Shown in pieces: positions 39,012 through 51,522 of a stretch of 64,000 nt of DNA. Position 1 is the first letter of the stretch, and each line of letters opens with the position of its first letter. Origin of the DNA: Tomocerus qinae (lineage: Eukaryota; Arthropoda; Collembola; Entomobryomorpha; Tomoceridae). The notes below the pieces were generated by a model. The model was not told the origin of the DNA. It ran no database searches and saw only the letters and a list, made by a program, of their open reading frames with translations. The position numbers and the translations under genes were made by a program. The DNA lies in the NCBI GenBank assembly GCA_020055645.1, contig JAECZT010000031.1:1-64000 (forward strand). The letters run 5' to 3'.

Positions 39012-40492
39012 TTACAAAAATTATTTTTCGCCTCGTACAAGCTCAAAAAAATGATTTTTTTAAAGTGTCTAGTCTTTATAAATGTTATATAACAAAAAAA
39101 TATTTTTCGCCTCGTACAACTTCAAAAACTGATTTTTTTCAAGTGTCTAGTGTTTATAAATGTTATATTACAAATGTGTTTGGTCCCCTCGTACAAGCTC
39201 AAAAAAATGATTTTTTTCAAGTGTCTAGTCTTTATAAACGTTATATTACAAAAATTATTTTTCGCCTCGTACGAACTTAAAAAAATGATTTTTTTCAAGT
39301 GTCTAGTCTTTATAAATGTTGTTACAAAAATTATTAGTCCCCTCGTACAAGCTCAAAAAAATGATTTTTTTCAAGTGTCTAGTCTTTATAAATGTTATAT
39401 TACAAAAATTATTTTTCCCCCCGTACAAGTTCAAAAAAATGATTTTTTTCAAGTGTTTAGTCTTTATAAATGTTATATAAGAAAAAAATATTTTTCGCCT
39501 CGTACAACTTCAAAAAACTGATTTTTTTCAAGTGTCTAGTGTTTATAAATGTTATATTACAAATGTGTTTGGTCCCTTCGTACAAGCTCAAAAAAATGAT
39601 TTTTTTCAAGTGTCTAGTCTTTATAAATGTTATATTACAAAAATTATTTTTCGCCTCGTACGAGCTTAAAAAAATGATTTTTTTCAAGTGTCTAGTCTTT
39701 ATAAATGTTATATTACAAAAAATATTTTTCGCCTAGTACAAGCTCAAAAAAATGATTTTTTTCAAGTGTCAAGTGTTTATAAATGTTATATTACAAATGT
39801 GTTTGGTCCCCTCGTACAAGCTCAAAAAAATGATTTTTTTCAAGTGTCTAGTCTTTATAAATGTTATATTACAAAAAATATTTTTCGCCTCGTACAAGCT
39901 CAAAAAAATGATTTTTTTCAAGTGTCTAGTCTTTATAAATGTTGTTACAAAAATTATTAGTCCCCTCGTACAAGCTCAAAAAAATGATTTTTTTCAAGTG
40001 TCAAGTGTTTATAAATGTTATATTACAAATGTTTTTGGTCCCCTCGTACAAGCTCAAAAAAATGATTTTTTTCAAGTGTCTAGTCTTTATAAATGTTATA
40101 TTACAAAAATTATTTTTCGCCTCGTACAAGCTCAAAAAAATGATTTTTTTAAAGTGTCTAGTCTTTATAAATGTTATATAACAAAAAAATATTTTTCGCC
40201 TCGTACAACTTCAAAAAACTGATTTTTTTCAAGTGTCTAGTGTTTATAAATGTTATATTACAAATGTGTTTGGTCCCCTCGTACAAGCTCAAAAAAATGA
40301 TTTTTTTCAAGTGTCTAGTCTTTATAAACGTTATATTACAAAAATTATTTTTCGCCTCGTACGAGCTTAAAAAAATGATTTTTTTCAAGTGTCTAGTCTT
40401 TATAAATGTTATATTACAAAAAAATATTTTTCGCCTCGTACAAGCTCAAAAAAATGATTTTTTTCAAGTGTCTAGTCTTTATTAATGTTATA
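39012..40492 (+). repeat. Satellite family A, block A2 (19 monomers)
   Basis: Colinear with the last 19 monomers of A1 (35986-37467), offset 3,025 bp. It keeps the diagnostic variants CGTACGAAC, ACAACTTC, GTTGTTAC and GTCAAGTGTTT. It has one private change, TTATATAAG instead of TTATATAAC near 39474. Confidence 0.9.
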
Positions 40493-41878
40493 TTACTAAG
40501 GTTTTTGGTCTCCTCGTACAAGCTCAAAAAAATGATTTTTTTAAAGTGTCTAGTCTTCATTAATGTTATATTACTAAGGTTTTTGGTCTCCTCGTACAAG
40601 CTCAAAAAAATGATTTTTTCCAAGTGGTTCTCTAAATAGACGTTATATTACTAAGGTTTTTGGTCTCCTCGTACAAGCTCAAAAAAATGATTTTTTTCAA
40701 GTGGTTGTCTAAATAGACGTTATATTACTAAGGTTTTTGGTCTCCTCGTACAAGCTCAAAAAATGATTTTTTTCAAGCGGTTCTCTAAATAGACGTTATA
40801 TTACTAAGGTTTTTGGTCTCCTCGTACAAGCTCAAAAAAATGATTTTTTTAAAGTGTCTAGTCTTCATTAATGTTATATTACTAAGGTTTTTGGTCTCCT
40901 CGCACAAGCTCAAAAAAATGATTTTTTCCAAGTGGTTCTCTAAATAGACGTTATATTACTAAGGTTTTTGGTCTCCTCGTACAAGCTCAAAAAGTTGAAT
41001 TTTTTCAATTGTTTTTTTAATAAACGTTATATTACTAAGGTTTTTGGTCTCCTCGTACAAGCTCAAAAAAATGATTTTTTCCAAGTGGTTCTATAAATAG
41101 ACGTTATATTACTAAGGTTTTTGGTCTCCTCGTACAAGCTCAAAAAATGATTTTTTTCAAGTGTCTAGTCTTTATTAATGTTATATTACTAAGGTTTTTG
41201 GTCTCCTCGTACAAGCTCAAAAAAATGATTTTTTTAAAGTGTCTAGTCTTCATTAATGTTATATTACTAAGGTTTTTGGTCTCCTCGTACAAGCTCAAAA
41301 AAATGATTTTTTCCAAGTGGTTCTCTAAATAGACGTTATATTACTAAGGTTTTTGTTCTCCTCGTACAACCTCAAAAAAATGATTTTTTTCAAGTGGTTG
41401 TCTAAATAGACGTTATATTACTAAGGTTTTTGGTCTCCTCGTACAAGCTCAAAAAAATGATTTTTTTCAAGCGGTTCTCTAAATAGACGTTATATTACTA
41501 AGGTTTTTGGTCTCCTCGTACAAGCTCAAAAAAATGATTTTTTAAAGTGTCTAGTCTTCATTAATGTTATATTACTAAGGTTTTTGGTCTCCTCGTACAA
41601 GCTCAAAAAAATGATTTTTTCCAAGTGGTTCTCTAAATAGACGTTATATTACTAAGGTTTTTGGTCTCCTCGTACAAGCTCAAAAAGTTGAATTTTTTCA
41701 ATTGTTTTTTTAATAAACGTTATATTACTAAGGTTTTTGGTCTCCTCGTACAAGCTCAAAAAAATGATTTTTTCCAAGTGGTTCTATAAATAGACGTTAT
41801 ATTACTAAGGTTTTTGGTCTCCTCGTACAAGCTCAAAAAAATGATTTTTTTAAAGTGTGTAGTCTTCATTAATGTTAT
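40493..41878 (+). repeat. 693-bp nine-monomer HOR of family B (type example, two units)
   Basis: Order of tails and cores in one unit: AAAGTGTCTAGTCTTC; CCAAGTGGTTCTCTAAAT; GTGGTTGTCT; GCGGTTCTCT; AAAGTGTCTAGTCTTC; CCAAGTGG; GTTGAATTTTTTCAATTG; CCAAGTGGTTCTATAAAT; a TCTAGTC- or TGTAGTC-type tail. 9 x 77 = 693, and marker spacing is 691-695 bp in B1, B2, B3, B4 and late B5. The second unit in B1, B2, B3, B4 and B5 carries TGTTCTCC with ACAACCTC (38330, 41355, 52382, 55400, 59187). Confidence 0.85.
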
Positions 41879-43421
41879 ATTACTAAGGTTTTTGGTCTCC
41901 TCGTACAAGCTCAAAAAAATGATTTTTTCAAGTGGTTCTCTAAATAGACGTTATATTACTAAGGTTTTTGGTCTCCTCGTACAAGCTCAAAAAAATGATT
42001 TTTTTCAAGTGTCTAGCCTTCATTAATGTTATATTACTAATGTTTTTGGTCTCCTCGTACAAGCTCAAAAAGTTGAATTTTTTCAATTGTTTTTTTAAAT
42101 AAACGTTATATTACTAAGGTTTTTGGTCTCCTCGTACAAGCTCAAAAAAATGATTTTTTCCAAGTGGTTCTATAAATAGACGTTATATTACTAAGGTTTT
42201 TGGTCTCCTCGTACAAGCTCAAAAAAATGATTTTTTTCAAGTGGTTCTCTAAATAGACGTTATATTACTAAGGTTTTTGGTCTCCTCGTACAAGCTCAAA
42301 AAAATGATATTTTTCAAGTGGTTGTCTAAATAGACGTTATATTACTAAGGTTTTTGGTCTCCTCGTACAAGCTCAAAAAAATAATTTTTTTCAAGTGGTT
42401 CTCTAAATAGACGTTATATTACTAAGGTTTTTGGTCTCCTCGTACAAGCTCAAAAAAATGATTTTTTTAAAGTGTCTAGTCTTCATTAATGTAATATTAC
42501 TAAGGTTTTTGGTCTCCTCGTACAAGCTCAAAAAAATAATTTTTTTCAAGTGGTTCTCTAAATAGACGTTATATTACTAAGGTTTTTGGTCTCCTCGTAC
42601 AAGCTCAAAAAAATGATTTTTTTCAAGTGGTTCTCTAAATAGACGTTATATTACTAAGGTTTTTAGTCTCCTCGTACAAGCTCAAAAAAATGATTTTTTT
42701 CAAGTGGTTCTCTAAATAGACGTTATATTACTAAGGTTTTTGGTCTCCTGGTACAAGCCCAAAAAAATGGTTTTTTTCAAGTGGTTCTCTAAATAGACGT
42801 TATATTACTAAGGTTTTTGGTCTCCTCGTACAAGCTCAAAAAAATGATTTTTTTCAAGTGGTTCTCTAAATAGACGTTATATTACTAAGGTTTTTGGTCT
42901 CCTCGTACAAGCTCAAAAAAATGATTTTTTTTAAGTGGTTGTCTAAATAGACGTTATATTACTAAGGTTTTTGGTCTCCTCGTACAAGCTCAAAAAATAA
43001 TTTTTTACAAGTGGTTCTCTAAATAGACGTTATATTACTAAGGTTTTTGGTCTCCTCGTACAAGCTCAAAAAAATGATTTTTTTAAAGTGTCTAGTCTTC
43101 ATTAATGTAATATTACTAAGGATTTTGGTCTCCTCGTACAAGCTCAAAAAATGATTTTTTCCAAGTGGTTCTCTAAATAGAGGTTATATTACTAAGGTTT
43201 TTGGTCTCCTCGTACAAGCTCAAAAAAATGATTTTTTTAAAGTGTCTAGTCTTCATTAATGTTATATTACTAAGGTTTTTGGTCTCCTCGTACAAGCTCA
43301 AAAAAATGATTTTTTCCAAGTGGTTCTCTAAATAGACGTTATATTACTAAGGTTTTTGGTCTCCTCGTACAAGCTCAAAAAAATGATTTTTTTCAAGTGT
43401 CTAGTCTTTATAAATGTTATA
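40493..43421 (+). repeat. Satellite family B, block B2 (38 monomers)
   Basis: Monomers 1-9 and 10-18 are two units of the 693-bp HOR. GTTGAATTTTTTCAATTG marks monomers 7, 16 and 21 (about 40990, 41683, 42070). Monomers 19-38 do not repeat the nine-mer and carry single-use markers: GATATTTTTCAAG near 42307, TTTTTAGTCTCC near 42662, CCTGGTACAAGCCC near 42748 and AAGGATTTTGG near 43119. The last monomer has an A tail and hands over to A3. Confidence 0.93.
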
Positions 43422-44022
43422 TTACAAAAATTATTTTTCGCCTCGTACAAGCTCAAAAAAATGATTTTTTTCAAGTGTCTAGTCTTTATAAATGTTATAT
43501 TACAAAAATTATTTTTCGCCTCGTACAAGCTCAAAAAAATGATTTTTTTCAAGTGTCTAGTCTTTATAAATGTTATATTACAAATGTTTTTGGTCCCCTC
43601 GTACAAGCTCAAAAAAATGATTTTTTTCAAGTGTCTAGTCTTTATAAATGTTATATTACAAAAATTATTTTTCGCCTCGTACAAGCTCAAAAAAATGATT
43701 TTTTTCAAGTGTCTAGTCTTTATAAATGTTATATAACAAAAAATTATTTTTCGCCTCGTACAACTTCAAAAAACTGATTTTTTTCAAGTGTCTAGTGTTT
43801 ATAAATGTTATATTACAAATGTGTTTGGTCCCCTCGTACAAGCTCAAAAAAATGATTTTTTTCAAGTGTCTAGTCTTTATAAACGTTATATTACAAAAAT
43901 TATTTTTCGCCTCGTACGAACTTAAAAAAATGATTTTTTTCAAGTGTCTAGTCTTTATAAATGTTATATTACAAAAAAATATTTTTCGCCTCGTACAAGC
44001 TCAAAAAAATGATTTTTTTCAA

Positions 44023-44041
44023 GTGGTTCTCTAAATAGACG
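44023..44041 (+). repeat. B-type tail inside A3
   Basis: GTGGTTCTCTAAATAGACG followed by an ordinary A head. The equivalent monomer of super-repeat copy 1 (near 29960) has the A tail with AAACGTT. Confidence 0.85.
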
Positions 44042-46388
44042 TTATATTACAAAAATTATTTTTCGCCTCGTACGAACTTAAAAAAATGATTTTTTTCAAG
44101 TGTCTAGTCTTTATAAATGTTATATTACAAAAAAATATTTTTCGCCTCGTACAAGCTCAAAAAATGATTTTTTCAAGTGTCTAGTCTTTATAAATGTTAT
44201 GCTACAAAAATTATTAGTCCCCTCGTACAAGCTCAAAAAAATGATTTTTTTCAAGTGTCTAGTCTTTATAAATGTTATATTACAAATGTTTTTGGTCCCC
44301 TCGTACAAGCTCAAAAAACTGATTTTTTTCAAGTGTCTAGTGTTTATAAATGTTATATTACAAATGTGTTTGGTCCACTCGTACAAGCTCAAAAAATTGA
44401 TTTTTTCAAGTGTCTAGTCTTTATAAACGTTATATTACAAAAATTATTTTTCGCCTCGTACGAACTTAAAAAAATGTGTTTTTTCAAGTGTCTAGTCTTT
44501 ATAAATGTTATATTACAAAAAAATATTTTTCGCCTCGTACAAGCTCAAAAAAATGATTTTTTTCAAGTGTCTAGTCTTTATAAATGTTGTTACAAAAATT
44601 ATTAGTCCCCTCGTACAAGCTCAAAAAAATGATTTTTTTCAAGTGTCTAGGCTTTATAAATATTATATTACAAAAATTATTTTTCGCCTCGTATAAGCTC
44701 AAAAAAATGATTTTTTTCAAGTGTCTAGTCTTTATAAATGTTATGCTACAAAAATTATTAGTCCCCTCGTACAAGCTCAAAAAATGATTTTTTTCAAGTG
44801 TCTAGGCTTTATTAATGTTATGTTACAAAAATTATTAGTCCCCTCATACAAGCTCAAAAAAAATGATTTTTTTCAAGTGTGTAGTCTTTATAAATGTTAT
44901 ATTACAAAAATTCTTTTTCGCCTCGTACAAGTTCAAAAAAATGATTTTTTTCAAGTGTTTAGTCTTTATAAATGTTATATAACAAAAAAATATTTTTCGC
45001 CTCGTACAACTTCAAAAATTTGATTTTTTTCAAGTGCCTAGTCTTTATAAATGTTATATTACAAATGTTTTTGGTCCCCTCGTACAAGTTCAAAAAAATG
45101 ATTTTTTTCAAGTGTTTAGTCTTTATAAATGTTATATAACAAAAAAATATTTTTCGCCTCGTACGAACTTAAAAAAATGATTTTTTTCAAGTGCCTAGTC
45201 TTTATAAATGTTATATTACAAATGTTTTTGGTCCCCTCGTACAAGCTCAAAAAAATGATTTTTTTCAAGTGTCTAGTCTTTATAAATGTTATATAACAAA
45301 AAAATATTTTTCGCCTCGTACAACTTCAAAAAACTGATTTTTTTCAAGTGTCTAGTGTTTATAAATGTTATATTACAAATGTGTTTGGTCCCTTCGTACA
45401 AGCTCAAAAAAATGATTTTTTTCAAGTGTCTAGTCTTTATAAATGTTATATTACAAAAATTATTTTTCGCCTCGTACGAGCTTAAAAAAATGATTTTTTT
45501 CAAGTGTCTAGTCTTTATAAATGTTATATTACAAAAAAATATTTTTCGCCTAGTACAAGCTCAAAAAAATGATTTTTTTCAAGTGTCAAGTGTTTATAAA
45601 TGTTATATTACAAATGTGTTTGGTCCCCTCGTACAAGCTCAAAAAAATGATTTTTTTCAAGTGTCTAGTCTTTATAAATGTTATATTACAAAAAATATTT
45701 TTCGCCTCGTACAAGCTCAAAAAAATGATTTTTTTCAAGTGTCTAGTCTTTATAAATGTTATATTACAAATGTTTTTGGTCCCCTCGTACAAGCTCAAAA
45801 AATGATTTTTTTCAAGTGTCTAGTCTTTATAAATGTTATATTACAAAAATTATTTTTCGCCTCGTACAAGCTCAAAAAAATGATTTTTTTAAAGTGTCTA
45901 GTCTTTATAAATGTTATATAACAAAAAATTATTTTTCGCCTCGTACAACTTCAAAAAACTGATTTTTTTCAAGTGTCTAGTGTTTATAAATGTTATATTA
46001 CAAATGTGTTTGGTCCCCTCGTACAAGCTCAAAAAAATGATTTTTTTCAAGTGTCTAGTCTTTATAAACGTTATATTACAAAAATTATTTTTCGCCTCGT
46101 ACAAGCTCAAAAAAATGATTTTTTTCAAGTGTCTAGTCTTTATAAATGTTATATTACAAAAAAATATTTTTCGCCTCGTACAAGCTCAAAAAAATGATTT
46201 TTTTCAAGTGTCTAGTCTTTATAAACGTTATATTACAAAAATTATTTTTCGCCTCGTACAAGCTCAAAAAAATGATTTTTTTCAAGTGTCTAGTCTTTAT
46301 AAATGTTATATTACAAAAATTATTTTTCGCCTCGTACAAGCTCAAAAAAATGATTTTTTTCAAGTGTCTAGTCTTTATAAATGTTATA

Positions 46389-46412
46389 TTACTAAGGTTT
46401 TTGGTCTCCTCG
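46389..46412 (+). repeat. B-type head inside A3
   Basis: TTACTAAGGTTTTTGG plus TCTCCTCG. The corresponding position in copy 1 (near 32318) has GTTGTTACAAAAATTATTAG. Neighbouring monomers from 46068 also show CGTACAAGC where copy 1 has CGTACGAAC. Confidence 0.85.
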
Positions 46413-47482
46413 TACAAGCTCAAAAAAATGATTTTTTTCAAGTGTCTAGTCTTTATAAATGTTATATAACAAAAAAATATTTTTCGCCTCGTACAACTTC
46501 AAAAAACTGATTTTTTTCAAGTGTCTAGTGTTTATAAATGTTATATTACAAATGTGTTTGGTCCACTCGTACAAGCTCAAAAAATTGATTTTTTTCAAGT
46601 GTCTAGTCTTTATAAACGTTATATTACAAAAATTATTTTTCGCCTCGTACGAACTTAAAAAAATGTGTTTTTTCAAGTGTCTAGTCTTTATAAATGTTAT
46701 ATTACAAAAAAATATTTTTCGCCTCGTACAAGCTCAAAAAAATGATTTTTTTCAAGTGTCTAGTCTTTATAAATGTTATATTACAAAAATTATTAGTCCC
46801 CTCGTACAAGCTCAAAAAAATGATTTTTTTCAAGTGTCTAGGCTTTATAAATATTATATTACAAAAATTATTTTTCGCCTCGTATAAGCTCAAAAAAATG
46901 ATTTTTTTCAAGTGTCTAGTCTTTATAAATGTTGTTACAAAAATTATTAGTCCCCTCGTACAAGCTCAAAAAAATGATTTTTTTCAAGTGTCTAGGCTTT
47001 ATTAATGTTATGTTACAAAAATTATTAGTCCCCTCATACAAGCTCAAAAAAAATGATTTTTTTCAAGTGTGTAGTCTTTATAAATGTTATATTACAAAAA
47101 TTCTTTTTCGCCTCGTACAAGTTCAAAAAAATGATTTTTTTCAAGTGTTTAGTCTTTATAAATGTTATATAACAAAAATATTTTGGTCCCCTCGTACAAC
47201 TTCAAAAATTTGATTTTTTTCAAGTGCCTAGTCTTTATAAATGTTATATTACAAATGTTTTTGGTCCCCTCGTACAAGTTCAAAAAAATGATTTTTTTCA
47301 AGTGTTTAGTCTTTATAAATGTTATATTACAAAAATTATTTTTCGCCTCGTACGAACTTAAAAAAATGATTTTTTTCAAGTGCCTAGTCTTTATAAATGT
47401 TATATTACAAATGTTTTTGGTCCCCTCGTACAAGCTCAAAAAAATGATTTTTTTCAAGTGTCTAGTCTTTATAAATGTTATA

Positions 47483-47506
47483 TTACTAAGGTTTTTGGTC
47501 TCCTCG
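47483..47506 (+). repeat. B-type head joined to an A-type ACAACTTC core
   Basis: Copy 1 has the TTATATAAC / AAAAAAATATTTTT head here (near 33411). Only the head is B; the following ACAACTTCAAAAAACTGA core is unchanged, so the exchange tract is under about 40 bp. Nearby, mixed heads appear at about 47171, 47711 and 49369, combining AAATATTTT with GGTCCCC or GGTCTC. Confidence 0.8.
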
Positions 47507-50143
47507 TACAACTTCAAAAAACTGATTTTTTTCAAGTGTCTAGTGTTTATAAATGTTATATTAGAAATGTGTTTGGTCCCTTCGTACAAGCTCAAAAAAA
47601 TGATTTTTTTTAAGTGTCTAGTCTTTATAAATGTTATATTACAAAAATTATTTTTCGCTTCGTACGAGCTTAAAAAAATGATTTTTTTCAAGTGTCTAGT
47701 CTTTATAAATGTTATATTACAAAAAAATGTTTTGGGTCCCCTAGTACAAGCTCAAAAAATGATTTTTTTCAAGTGTCTAGTCTTTATAAATGTTATATTA
47801 CAAATGTGTTTGGTCTCCTCGTACAAGCTCAAAAAAATGATTTTTTTCAAGTGTCTAGTCTTTATAAATGTTATATTACAAAAAAATATTTTTCGCCTCG
47901 TACAAGCTCAAAAAAATGATTTTTTTCAAGTGTCTAGTCTTTATAAATGTTATATTACAAATGTTTTTGGTCCCCTCGTACAAGCTCAAAAAAATGATTT
48001 TTTTCAAGTGTCTAGTCTTTATAAATGTTATATTACAAAAATTATTTTTCGCCTCGTACAAGCTCAAAAAAATGATTTTTTTAAAGTGTCTAGTCTTTAT
48101 AAATGTTATATAACAAAAAAATATTTTTCGCCTCGTACAACTTCAAAAACTGATTTTTTTCAAGTGTCTAGTGTTTATAAATGTTATATTACAAATGTGT
48201 TTGGTCCCCTCGTACAAGCTCAAAAAAATGATTTTTTTCAAGTGTCTAGTCTTTATAAACGTTATATTACAAAAATTATTTTTCGCCTCGTACGAACTTA
48301 AAAAAATGATTTTTTTCAAGTGTCTAGTCTTTATAAATGTTATATTACAAAAAAATATTTTTCGCCTCGTACAAGCTCAAAAAAATGATTTTTTTCAAGT
48401 GTCTAGTCTTTATAAATGTTATGCTACAAAAATTATTAGTCCCCTCGTACAAGCTCAAAAAAAATGATTTTTTTCAAGTGTCTAGTCTTTATAAATGTTA
48501 TATAACAAAAAAATATTTTTCGCCTCGTACAACTTCAAAAAACTGATTTTTTTCAAGTGTCTAGTGTTTATAAATGTTATATTACAAATGTGTTTGGTCC
48601 ACTCGTACAAGCTCAAAAAATTGATTTTTTTCAAGTGTCTAGTCTTTATAACCGTTATATTACAAAAATTATTTTTCGCCTCGTACGAACTTAAAAAAAT
48701 GTGTTTTTTCAAGTGTCTAGTCTTTATAAATGTTATATTACAAAAAAATATTTTTCGCCTCGTACAAGCTCAAAAAAATGATTTTTTTCAAGTGTCTAGT
48801 CTTTATAAATGTTATGTTACAAAAATTATTAGTCCCCTCGTACAAGCTCAAAAAAATGATTTTTTTCAAGTGTCTAGGCTTTATAAATATTATATTACAA
48901 AAATTATTTTTCGCCTCGTATAAGCTCAAAAAAATGATTTTTTTCAAGTGTCTAGTCTTTATAAATGTTATATTACAAAAATTATTAGTCCCCTCGTACA
49001 AGCTCAAAAAAATGATTTTTTTCAAGTGTCTAGGCTTTATTAATGTTATGTTACAAAAATTATTAGTCCCCTCGTACAAGCTCAAAAAATGATTTTTTTC
49101 AAGTGTGTAGTCTTTATAAATGTTATATTACAAAAATTCTTTTTCGCCTCGTACAAGTTCAAAAAAATGATTTTTTTCAAGTGTTTAGTCTTTATAAATG
49201 TTATATAACAAAAAAATATTTTTCGCCTCGTACAACTTCAAAAATTTGATTTTTTTCAAGTGCCTAGTATTTATAAATGTTATATTACAAATGTTTTTGG
49301 TCCCCTCGTACAAGTTCAAAAAAATGATTTTTTTCAAGTGTTTAGTCTTTATAAATGTTATATAACAAAAAATATTTTGGTCTCTCGTACGAACTTAAAA
49401 AATGATTTTTTTCAAGTGCCTAGTCTTTATAAATGTTATATTACAAATGTTTTTGGTCCCCTCGTACAAGCTCAAAAAAATGATTTTTTTCAAGTGTCTA
49501 GTCTTTATAAATGTTATATAACAAAAAAATATTTTTCGCCTCGTACAACTTCAAAAAACTGATTTTTTTCAAGTGTCTAGTGTTTATAAATGTTATATTA
49601 CAAATGTGTTTGGTCCCTTCGTACAAGCTCAAAAAAATGATTTTTTTTAAGTGTCTAGTCTTTATAAATGTTATATTACAAAAATTATTTTTCGCTTCGT
49701 ACGAGCTTAAAAAAATGATTTTTTTCAAGTGTCTAGTCTTTATAAATGTTATATTACAAATGTTTTTGGTCCCCTCGTACAAGCTCAAAAAAATGATTTT
49801 TTTCAAGTGTCAAGTGTTTATAAATGTTATATTACAAATGTGTTTGGTCCCCTCGTACAAGCTCAAAAAAATGATTTTTTTCAAGTGTCTAGTCTTTATA
49901 AATGTTATATTACAAAAAAATATTTTTCGCCTCGTACAAGCTCAAAAAAATGATTTTTTTCAAGTGTCTAGTCTTTATAAATGTTATATTACAAATGTTT
50001 TTGGTCCCCTCGTACAAGCTCAAAAAAATGATTTTTTTCAAGTGTCTAGTCTTTATAAATGTTATATTACAAAAATTATTTTTCGCCTCGTACAAGCTCA
50101 AAAAAATGATTTTTTTAAAGTGTCTAGTCTTTATAAATGTTAT

Positions 50144-50145
50144 CG
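50144..50145 (+). repeat. 24-bp deletion breakpoint in an A monomer
   Basis: The link GTTAT runs straight into CGTACAACTTC. The whole head between them, present near 36064 in copy 1, is missing. The monomer is about 54 bp long, the shortest in the window. Confidence 0.8.
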
Positions 50146-51522
50146 TACAACTTCAAAAACTGATTTTTTTCAAGTGTCTAGTGTTTATAAATGTTATATT
50201 ACAAATGTGTTTGGTCCCCTCGTACAAGCTCAAAAAAATGATTTTTTTCAAGTGTCTAGTCTTTATAAATGTTATATTACAAAAATTATTTTTCGCCTCG
50301 TACGAACTTAAAAAAATGATTTTTTTCAAGTGTCTAGTCTTTATAAATGTTGTTACAAAAATTATTAGTCCCCTCGTACAAGCTCAAAAAAATGATTTTT
50401 TTCAAGTGTCTAGTCTTTATAAATGTTATATTACAAAAATTATTTTTCCCCCCGTACAAGTTCAAAAAAATGATTTTTTTCAAGTGTTTAGTCTTTATAA
50501 ATGTTATATAACAAAAAAATATTTTTCGCCTCGTACAACTTCAAAAAACTGATTTTTTTCAAGTGTCTAGTGTTTATAAATGTTATATTACAAATGTGTT
50601 TGGTCCCTTCGTACAAGCTCAAAAAAATGATTTTTTTCAAGTGTCTAGTCTTTATAAATGTTATATTACAAAAATTATTTTTCGCCTCGTACGAGCTTAA
50701 AAAAATGATTTTTTTCAAGTGTCTAGTCTTTATAAATGTTATATTACAAAAAAATATTTTTCGCCTAGTACAAGCTCAAAAAAATGATTTTTTTCAAGTG
50801 TCAAGTGTTTATAAATGTTATATTACAAATGTGTTTGGTCCCCTCGTACAAGCTCAAAAAAATGATTTTTTTCAAGTGTCTAGTCTTTATAAATGTTATA
50901 TTACAAAAAAATATTTTTCGCCTCGTACAAGCTCAAAAAAATGATTTTTTTCAAGTGTCTAGTCTTTATAAATGTTGTTACAAAAATTATTAGTCCCCTC
51001 GTACAAGCTCAAAAAAATGATTTTTTTCAAGTGTCAAGTGTTTATAAATGTTATATTACAAATGTTTTTGGTCCCCTCGTACAAGCTCAAAAAAATGATT
51101 TTTTTCAAGTGTCTAGTCTTTATAAATGTTATATTACAAAAATTATTTTTCGCCTCGTACAAGCTCAAAAAAATGATTTTTTTAAAGTGTCTAGTCTTTA
51201 TAAATGTTATATAACAAAAAAATATTTTTCGCCTCGTACAACTTCAAAAAACTGATTTTTTTCAAGTGTCTAGTGTTTATAAATGTTATATTACAAATGT
51301 GTTTGGTCCCCTCGTACAAGCTCAAAAAAATGATTTTTTTCAAGTGTCTAGTCTTTATAAACGTTATATTACAAAAATCATTTTTCGCCTCGTACGAGCT
51401 TAAAAAAATGATTTTTTCAAGTGTCTAGTCTTTATAAATGTTATATTACAAAAATTATTTTTCGCCTCGTACAAGCTCAAAAAATGATTTTTTTCAAGTG
51501 TCTAGTCTTTATTAATGTTATA

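Larger units (their letters stand above)
29500..43421 (+). repeat. 14.07-kb super-repeat, copy 1
   Basis: Order: about 8 kb of A, 20 B, 19 A, 38 B. It matches copy 2 colinearly. GTCCACTC is at 30303, 32490 and 34519 in copy 1 and at 44373, 46561 and 48597 in copy 2 (offsets 14,070, 14,071, 14,078). CCCTCATACA at 30771 and 32958 matches 44841 and 47031. A/B junctions at 37468, 39012, 40493 and 43422 match 51523, 53061, 54539 and 57467. Similarity becomes uncertain to the left of about 29.5 kb, where the preceding sequence is A rather than B. Confidence 0.88.
43422..51522 (+). repeat. Satellite family A, block A3 (about 104 monomers)
   Basis: Colinear with the last 8.1 kb of A1. The three subunits start at the TTATATAAC links at 43729, 45914 and 48106, lengths about 2,185, 2,192 and 2,033 bp. 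It contains several foreign or mixed heads and tails, listed separately. Confidence 0.9.
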
